DNA from: Treponema sp.
GTDB taxonomy: Bacteria > Spirochaetota > Spirochaetia > Treponematales > Treponemataceae
Reading direction: 5' to 3'
Length of the DNA: 10,850 nt
Assembly (NCBI GenBank): GCA_022510885.1
Contig: JAFLSP010000052.1
Location: forward strand, 1 to 10,850
The notes below the pieces were generated by a model. It was not told the DNA's origin, ran no database searches, and was given only the letters and a program-made list of their open reading frames with translations. Both the position numbers and the translations under genes were made by a program. Shown piece after piece: positions 6,335 through 10,850 of the stretch (its first letter is position 1; the number at the start of each line of letters is the position of its first letter).

Positions 6335-6574
6335 ATGGCAGAAGCGAATTTTGAGGCGACCGTAAAGGAAGCGTTGGAGATGTTCCGCCCGCAGTTGCAG
6401 GCAGACGGCGGCGACATGGAATTCGTCGGCATTGACGATGAAAAGCGCGTGCACCTGCGCCTGACCGGCAGCTGCGGAAGCTGCCCCATGGCGACGATGA
6501 CGCTCAAAATGGGCATCGAACGGTATCTGAAGGATGCCTGCCCCGAAGTAACCGAGGTGGTGCAGGAACGCTAA
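6335..6574 (+). CDS. Nfu-type Fe-S cluster scaffold/carrier (stand-alone NifU C-terminal domain)
   Basis: 79 residues; just the NifU C-terminal (Nfu) domain, which binds a 4Fe-4S cluster between two subunits and passes it to apo-enzymes. Visible: the N-terminal helix, then RPQLQADGGDMEFVGI (18-33), the family signature R-P-x-L-x-x-D-G-G; and the cluster-binding CGSC motif (Cys47, Cys50) followed by PMATMTLKMGIE. Both ligands are intact. It lacks the IscU-like N-terminal half of NifU and the degenerate A-type domain of E. coli NfuA. The start ATG follows AGGAG (6324-6328) by 6 bases. The TAA stop directly abuts the ygiQ GTG, so the two are surely cotranscribed. This suggests that the radical-SAM protein is a client of this carrier, by inference from position. 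Confidence 0.93.
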   Translation: MAEANFEATVKEALEMFRPQLQADGGDMEFVGIDDEKRVHLRLTGSCGSCPMATMTLKMGIERYLKDACPEVTEVVQER

Positions 6575-8482
6575 GTGCCGTTGCTTCCTGTCTGCAAGCA
6601 AGACCTCCTCGACCGCGGCATCGCGCAGCTTGATTTCGTGTTCGTCTCCGGCGATGCTTATGTTGACCATGCGTCGTTCGCCGCCGCGCTGCTCGGTCGT
6701 CTGCTGGAATCGCACGGGTACACGGTGGGCATCATTCCGCAGCCCGACTGGAAGGACGCGGAAAGTTTTACGGTGCTCGGTCGTCCGCGGCTCGCGTTCT
6801 TGGTAAGCGCGGGCGCGATGGACAGCATGGTGAGCAACTACACGGCGAACAACAAGCCGCGCTCGGAGGATGCCTACGCACACGGCGGCGTTGCGGGGCA
6901 TCGCCCTGACCGCGCGCTCATCACCTACTGCACCAAAATCCGCCAGGCATACAAGGGCGTGAACATCCTCATCGGCGGCATTGAGGCGAGCCTGCGGCGC
7001 ACCGCGCATTACGACTACTGGTCGAACACGGTGCGCCGTTCCGTTCTTTTGGACAGCAAGGCAGACCTGCTCATGTACGGCATGGGCGAGCATTCGCTGC
7101 TGGAGATTGCGGCACTGCTCGCGCAGGGCGTTCCCGCACGGCAGATTCGCGGCGTGCGCGGCACGGTGTGGTGCACGAGCAAGGCGGACGAACTGCCACC
7201 CCACGTGACATGGCAAGCGGACGGCGCAACGCGGCGCGTTCCCGAAAACCACGCGCTCATGCTACCGACCTACGCGGACATCAGCACGGACACGGACGGA
7301 AGCCGGGAACTGTTCGCGCGCTCGTACCTCGCGCAGGAGCAGAACACCGACGCGCTCAACGGCCACGTGCTGATTGAGCCGACGGACGCGCGCTTCGTCG
7401 TGCAGGAAAAAGCGGCTCTGCCGCTCAGCACGGAGGAATTCGACGCGCTCTACGCGCTGCCGTTCACGCGCCAGTGGCATCCGCGCTACGACGCGCCGGC
7501 GGAAAACGGCAAGACAGGCGTTCCCGCGCTCGCGGAAGTGCAGTTTTCGCTCACGAGCTGCCGCGGTTGCTTTGGCGCGTGCGCGTTCTGCGCGATTACT
7601 TTTCACCAAGGGCGCAGAATCCAAAGCCGCAGCCACGAAAGCCTGCTGCAAGAGGCCGAGGCGATGACGAAACATCCCGCATTCAAGGGCTATATCCACG
7701 ACGTGGGCGGACCGACGGCGAATTTTCGGCATGATGCGTGCGCGGCGCAGGCAGAACGGGGCGCGTGCGCGAACCGCGACTGCCTCGGCACCAATCCCTG
7801 CCCCAATGTCCGCGCCGACCACCGCGACTACCTCGCCCTGCTGCGCAAACTGCGCGCGCTTCCCCGGGTCAAAAAAGTCTTCGTGCGCTCGGGCATCCGC
7901 TTTGACTATCTGCTGATGGACGCGGACGACACGTTCCTGCGCGAGCTGTGCGAGCATCACGTCAGCGGGCAGCTCAAGGTCGCCCCCGAGCACGTGAACG
8001 ACGACGTGCTGCGCCTGATGCGCAAGAGTTCCCACGCCGTCTACGAGCGTTTTGCCGACGTATACGCGCAGACGAACCGCCGTCTGGGCAAAAAGCAGTA
8101 CCTCGTGCCGTATTATATCTGCGCGCATCCGGGGGCGGGACTGAACGAGGCGATTGACGTCGCGCTCTACCTCAAAAAGACGGGCTTTGTCCCCGACCAG
8201 GTGCAGGATTTTTATCCCACGCCGGGAAGCCTTTCCACCTGCATGTACTACACGGGGCTGAACCCGCACCGGCAGAACGCGGACGGCTCGCTCGAAAAAG
8301 TCCACGTGGCGCGCGGGGCGCACGAACGCCGTTTGCAGCGCGCGCTCGTGCAGTTCAACCGGCGCGAGAACGCCGCCCTGGTGCGCGAGGCCCTGCGGCT
8401 TGCGGGCAGGCAGGACGCGGCGGACATCCTGCTCGGCGGCGCACGGCGCAGGCGGCACACATCCAAGGCAAAAACCATTTGA
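6575..8482 (+). CDS. ygiQ: YgiQ family radical SAM protein
   Basis: 635 residues, within the family range (E. coli YgiQ is longer, about 740). YgiQ proteins are radical-SAM enzymes of undetermined reaction. The N-terminal part has the family opening FVSGDAYVDHASF (23-35) and IIPQPDW (53-59), a cobalamin-binding-like fold region; then the NYTANNKPRSEDAY stretch (88-101). The radical-SAM motif CFGACAFC carries Cys332, Cys336 and Cys339, with an extra Cys329 just before it, followed by HQGRRIQSRS (344-353). A second cysteine-rich patch, Cys389/398/403/409, is common in the family and may bind another metal or cluster. Later come KVAPEH (468-473), PYYICAHPG (512-520) and DFYPTPGSLSTCMYYTG (545-561). 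The tail is basic (GGARRRRHTSKAK). The start GTG at 6575 is supported by AGGA (6564-6567) and the family-standard N-terminus; it has zero spacing from the nfu stop. Confidence 0.94.
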   Translation: MPLLPVCKQDLLDRGIAQLDFVFVSGDAYVDHASFAAALLGRLLESHGYTVGIIPQPDWKDAESFTVLGRPRLAFLVSAGAMDSMVSNYTANNKPRSEDAYAHGGVAGHRPDRALITYCTKIRQAYKGVNILIGGIEASLRRTAHYDYWSNTVRRSVLLDSKADLLMYGMGEHSLLEIAALLAQGVPARQIRGVRGTVWCTSKADELPPHVTWQADGATRRVPENHALMLPTYADISTDTDGSRELFARSYLAQEQNTDALNGHVLIEPTDARFVVQEKAALPLSTEEFDALYALPFTRQWHPRYDAPAENGKTGVPALAEVQFSLTSCRGCFGACAFCAITFHQGRRIQSRSHESLLQEAEAMTKHPAFKGYIHDVGGPTANFRHDACAAQAERGACANRDCLGTNPCPNVRADHRDYLALLRKLRALPRVKKVFVRSGIRFDYLLMDADDTFLRELCEHHVSGQLKVAPEHVNDDVLRLMRKSSHAVYERFADVYAQTNRRLGKKQYLVPYYICAHPGAGLNEAIDVALYLKKTGFVPDQVQDFYPTPGSLSTCMYYTGLNPHRQNADGSLEKVHVARGAHERRLQRALVQFNRRENAALVREALRLAGRQDAADILLGGARRRRHTSKAKTI

Positions 8483-8492
8483 AGGAGTTTAT

Positions 8493-10250
8493 ATGTATAT
8501 CGAACGCATCAACAGTCCGGCAGACGTGAGAAAGCTGGACGAAACGGCGCTGACCGCGCTCGCGGCAGAAATCCGCACCCTGCTGATTCAGAAGCTGAGC
8601 GTCCACGGCGGACATTTCGGCCCGAACCTCGGCTTTGTGGAGGCGACGATTGCGCTGCACTACGTGTTCAGCTCGCCTGTTGACAAAATCGTGTTCGACG
8701 TGTCGCACCAGACCTACGCGCACAAAATGCTCACCGGGCGCAAGGAGGCGTGGCTCAGCGAGGCGCACTACGACGACGTGACGGGCTTCACCAATCCGGC
8801 GGAAAGCGAGCACGACCTGTTCACGATTGGACACACCTCGACGGCGGTCAGCCTTGCGGCGGGCTTGGCTAAGGCGCGCGACCTTGCGGGCGGCACGGAG
8901 AACGTGATTGCCGTCATCGGCGACGGCTCGCTCAGCGGCGGCGAGGCGCTGGAAGGCCTGAACGTGGCGGGCGAGCTTGACGGCAACTGCATCATCGTCG
9001 TGAACGACAACGACATGTCCATTGCGGAAAACCACGGCGGCATGTACAGGACGCTGCGCGAACTGCGCGAAAGCGGCGGCACCTCGCCGAACAACCTGTT
9101 CAAGGCGATGGGGCTTGACTACCGCTTCGTCAGGGACGGCAACGACATCGCGTCGCTCATCGCAGCATTCCGCGCGGTCAAGGACAGCAAGACGCCGGTG
9201 GCCGTGCACATCGTCACGCAGAAAGGCAAGGGCTACAAAATCGCCGAGGAGAACCGCGAGTCGTGGCATTTCTCCGCCCCCTTCGACATCGCCACGGGCA
9301 AGCCGAAGAGCGCGCGCGGCGGCGAGTCCTACGGCAGCCTGACGGCGGACTTCCTGCTCAAAAAGATGCAGGCGGACCCGCGCGTCGCCGTGCTCACGGC
9401 AGGAACGCCCACCGTGCTCGGCTTCACCAAGGCGAACCGCGACAAGGCGGGCGCGCAGTTCATCGACGTGGGCATTGCCGAGGAGACGGCGACCGCCATG
9501 GCGAGCGGGCTGGCAAAGCGCGGCGCAAAGCCCGTCTTCGGCGTGTACAGCACCTTCTTCCAGCGCTGCTACGACCAGGTGCAGCAGGACGTGTGCATCA
9601 ACGGAACGGCGGCGACCTTCGTGGTCTGCGCGGCAAGCGTGTGGGGCATGAGCGACGTGACGCACATCGGCTACTACGACATCCAGATGCTCGCGCACAT
9701 TCCCGGCCTCGTCTACCTTGCGCCCACCAGCTGCGAGGAATACTTCGCCATGCTCGACTGGGCGATTGAGCAGGACCGCTTCCCCGTGGCAATCCGCCAG
9801 CCGTCAAACGGAGTGCTGCACGCGAACCGCCCCGTGCGGCGCGACTACGGCACGCTCAACACCTTCCAGACTGAGCGGCAGGGCAGCACCGTCGCCGTGC
9901 TCGCGCTGGGCGATTTCTTCCCGCTCGGCGAGCAGGTGGTCGCCCGGCTCAAGAGCGACGCGCAGATTGACGCGACGCTCGTCAACCCCGTCTATGCGTC
10001 GGGCATCGACACGGCGGCACTGACCGAACTTGCCAAAAATCACCGCGTCGTGGTGACGCTAGAGGACGGCATCCTCGCAGGCGGCTGGGGACAGACCGTG
10101 GCGGCATTCTACGGCGCGGACACGCGCGTAAAAGTGCTGAGCTACGGACTGAAAAAAGAATTCCTGGACGGCTACAATGCGAACGACGTGCTACGCGACA
10201 ATCGTTTGACAGCGGAACAGATTACCGAGGATGTGCAGAACGCCTTGTAG
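8493..10250 (+). CDS. 1-deoxy-D-xylulose-5-phosphate synthase-like thiamine diphosphate enzyme
   Basis: 585 residues, shorter than E. coli DXS (620). Fold order is that of DXS/transketolase: ThDP-binding domain with GGHFGPNLG (39-47; His41 matching the DXS catalytic-loop His) and GDG...NDN (143-145, 171-173); pyrimidine domain with Glu330 (the cofactor-activating Glu); C-terminal domain from about 455. Also kept: His259 (SWHFSAPFD), Arg357 (STFFQRCYDQ), Asp388 and His391 (SDVTH) and Arg435 (AIRQPSNG). Two departures: the loop between the ThDP fold and the GLDYRFV segment is much shorter than in DXS, and the DRAG arginine (Arg420 in E. coli, a substrate-phosphate contact) is replaced (CAASVWG, 379-385). 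This resembles a DXS paralogue group I recall from Firmicutes and other bacteria, so true DXS activity is doubtful. The start ATG follows GAAGGAG (8481-8487) by 5 bases; a 10-bp gap follows ygiQ, so it is in the same operon. Confidence 0.88.
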   Translation: MYIERINSPADVRKLDETALTALAAEIRTLLIQKLSVHGGHFGPNLGFVEATIALHYVFSSPVDKIVFDVSHQTYAHKMLTGRKEAWLSEAHYDDVTGFTNPAESEHDLFTIGHTSTAVSLAAGLAKARDLAGGTENVIAVIGDGSLSGGEALEGLNVAGELDGNCIIVVNDNDMSIAENHGGMYRTLRELRESGGTSPNNLFKAMGLDYRFVRDGNDIASLIAAFRAVKDSKTPVAVHIVTQKGKGYKIAEENRESWHFSAPFDIATGKPKSARGGESYGSLTADFLLKKMQADPRVAVLTAGTPTVLGFTKANRDKAGAQFIDVGIAEETATAMASGLAKRGAKPVFGVYSTFFQRCYDQVQQDVCINGTAATFVVCAASVWGMSDVTHIGYYDIQMLAHIPGLVYLAPTSCEEYFAMLDWAIEQDRFPVAIRQPSNGVLHANRPVRRDYGTLNTFQTERQGSTVAVLALGDFFPLGEQVVARLKSDAQIDATLVNPVYASGIDTAALTELAKNHRVVVTLEDGILAGGWGQTVAAFYGADTRVKVLSYGLKKEFLDGYNANDVLRDNRLTAEQITEDVQNAL

Positions 10251-10256
10251 CAGCGC

Positions 10257-10287
10257 GGGTCGGTACGGCCGCCCACCGTGCCGACCC
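10257..10287 (+). terminator. GC-rich hairpin just after the DXS-like gene (possible terminator)
   Basis: Arms GGGTCGGTACGG (10257-10268) and CCGTGCCGACCC (10276-10287) pair over 12 positions with one G.U wobble, around a 7-base loop. An outer CAGC/GCTG pairing (10251-10254 with 10290-10293) could extend it. It begins 7 bases after the stop codon. No T-tract follows, so it may act as an RNA 3'-end stabiliser or a non-canonical terminator. Confidence 0.5.
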
Positions 10288-10295
10288 ATGCTGTC

Positions 10296-10500
10296 AAAGC
10301 GTAACGAGTACGTTTGTCCACTTCCGCCGATTTCCCAAAACGTACTAAGTACGTTTGCCGACTTTCACCGTTTTCACGAAACGTATTCAGTACGTTTGCT
10401 GACTTTCGCCATTTTCACAAAACGCATTCAGTACGTTTGCCGACTTTCACTGTTTTCGCAAAACGTACTGAATGCGTTTGCTCACTTCCGCAGAAAGTAA
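10296..10500. repeat. Five tandem 41-bp repeats, each with a 19-bp (near-)palindrome
   Basis: Units start at 10296, 10337, 10378, 10419 and 10460, exactly 41 bp apart. Each begins with a 19-bp element of the form AAACGTAYTNAGTACGTTT. It is a perfect palindrome around a single A in unit 2 (AAACGTACT-A-AGTACGTTT, 10338-10356). A conserved 22-bp spacer follows, roughly GCYGACTTTCRCYRTTTTCRCA. Units 2-4 are most alike; units 1 and 5 are diverged edges, unit 5 losing similarity after about 10491. GC is about 42%, against about 60-70% in the genes. The array fills the space between convergent genes and overlaps the 3' end of the minus-strand ORF. Role unknown: bidirectional termination, protein binding, or a genome-specific interspersed repeat are all possible. 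There is no cas gene, and the conserved spacers exclude a CRISPR. Confidence 0.9.
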
Positions 10501-10850
10501 AACTTGTACGCGGGATATGTGCTCATTTTCGCCACAATCGGCTCGACTCCAGCGAACTCACTCGGCGGTTCTTCGTCCTGTTGGAGGACGAGGCAGAGGT
10601 CACTCTCACCGTCAAGTGTGTCTATCAAGTTCCTGCGGTCGTAGAAATATGCCGATGTCCACAGCGCGGGGATTTCATATCCGCAAATACAGTTTTCGGG
10701 ATAGCGATACGCGATGCAGCGCGGAATGTGGCTGTCAATCGTCTCGCCGAAGACAAAGACGGTGCGTTCTGTAAGGTGTTCCCGCATCATCTCTCCGAAC
10801 GCGCGGTCGGTGCGCGCGACGGATTTTTCGGAACAGAAGAGAACTCCCAT
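10482..10850 (-). CDS. Unrecognised protein, possibly incomplete at the window edge
   Basis: 122 codons are visible, stop TGA at 10484-10482. The ATG at 10850-10848 is the last codon of the window, so it may be the true start or an internal Met of a longer protein; no ribosome-binding site can be seen. I do not recognise the family. The visible part has no hydrophobic segment long enough for a membrane helix and no obvious catalytic motif. It is rich in aromatic residues (for example AYRYPENC, WTSAYFYD, YPAYKFYF), has an acidic stretch DLCLVLQQDEEPPSEF (about 84-99) and ends in FLRK. It could be the soluble C-terminal domain of a larger protein. GC (about 52% at 10501-10560) is below that of the other genes, a possible sign of different origin. 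Its last codons overlap the fifth 41-bp repeat, so that repeat contributes to the C-terminus. Confidence 0.6.
   Translation of the reverse strand: MGVLFCSEKSVARTDRAFGEMMREHLTERTVFVFGETIDSHIPRCIAYRYPENCICGYEIPALWTSAYFYDRRNLIDTLDGESDLCLVLQQDEEPPSEFAGVEPIVAKMSTYPAYKFYFLRK

Noticed and set aside
8400..8492. Extended N-terminus of the DXS-like protein
   Set aside because: The open frame overlaps the end of ygiQ. The ATG at 8493 has a near-ideal ribosome-binding site and the expected N-terminus.
10314..10322. DnaA box suggesting an origin of replication
   Set aside because: TTGTCCACT matches TTATCCACA at only 7 of 9, and the corresponding bases in the other repeat units do not match. No cluster of boxes is seen despite the parAB neighbourhood.
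10369..10383. Second parS-like site in the repeats (CGTTTTCACGAAACG)
   Set aside because: It lacks the central TG of parS and arises simply from the junction of spacer and palindrome in the array.
10296..10500. CRISPR array
   Set aside because: The period is regular, but the segments between palindromes are conserved copies rather than unique spacers, and there is no cas gene in view.

Overview
The window is 10.85 kb of a GC-rich (about 60-70% in the genes) bacterial chromosome, densely packed and almost wholly coding up to about 10,250. The gene content is mostly housekeeping: chromosome segregation, a chaperone, Fe-S and radical-SAM functions, and a thiamine-diphosphate enzyme. There is no phage, transposon or plasmid gene. 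The HtpG, ParAB and DXS-like sequences look to me most like a high-GC treponeme (Spirochaetota). That is an impression from remembered family sequences, not a proven assignment, and a Clostridia-type host is the main alternative.

Left block (14-1709, minus strand): a parA-parB (soj/spo0J) operon with an 8-bp gene overlap. It is read from an extended -10 promoter so close to parA that the mRNA may be nearly leaderless. A parS-like sequence lies inside the 3' end of parB. Divergent from it (1772-3366, plus strand), a very good sigma70-type promoter drives a small CoA-binding-domain protein and, through an ATGA overlap, an RRNAD1/METTL25-like SAM methyltransferase. A minus-strand Cof-type HAD phosphatase (3361-4197) converges on the methyltransferase with a 6-bp overlap. 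It too appears to start at, or within a base or two of, its predicted transcription start.

Middle and right block (4327-10250, plus strand): htpG, then nfu (stand-alone NifU C-terminal domain), ygiQ (radical SAM) and a DXS-like enzyme. nfu has its own extended -10 promoter in the 31-bp gap after htpG. The nfu stop codon directly abuts the ygiQ GTG, and the DXS-like gene follows 10 bp later, so these three look like one transcription unit. Nfu is a plausible Fe-S donor for YgiQ. The DXS-like protein keeps the thiamine and most catalytic residues of DXS but is shorter and lacks a substrate-phosphate arginine, so its reaction is open.

Right edge (10251-10850): composition falls to about 42-52% GC. 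A GC-rich hairpin is followed by five tandem 41-bp units. Each unit carries a 19-bp (near-)palindrome plus a conserved 22-bp spacer, and the array sits between the convergent DXS-like gene and an unrecognised minus-strand ORF cut by, or starting at, the window edge. This array is the most unusual structure in the window. It is not a CRISPR because its spacers are conserved.
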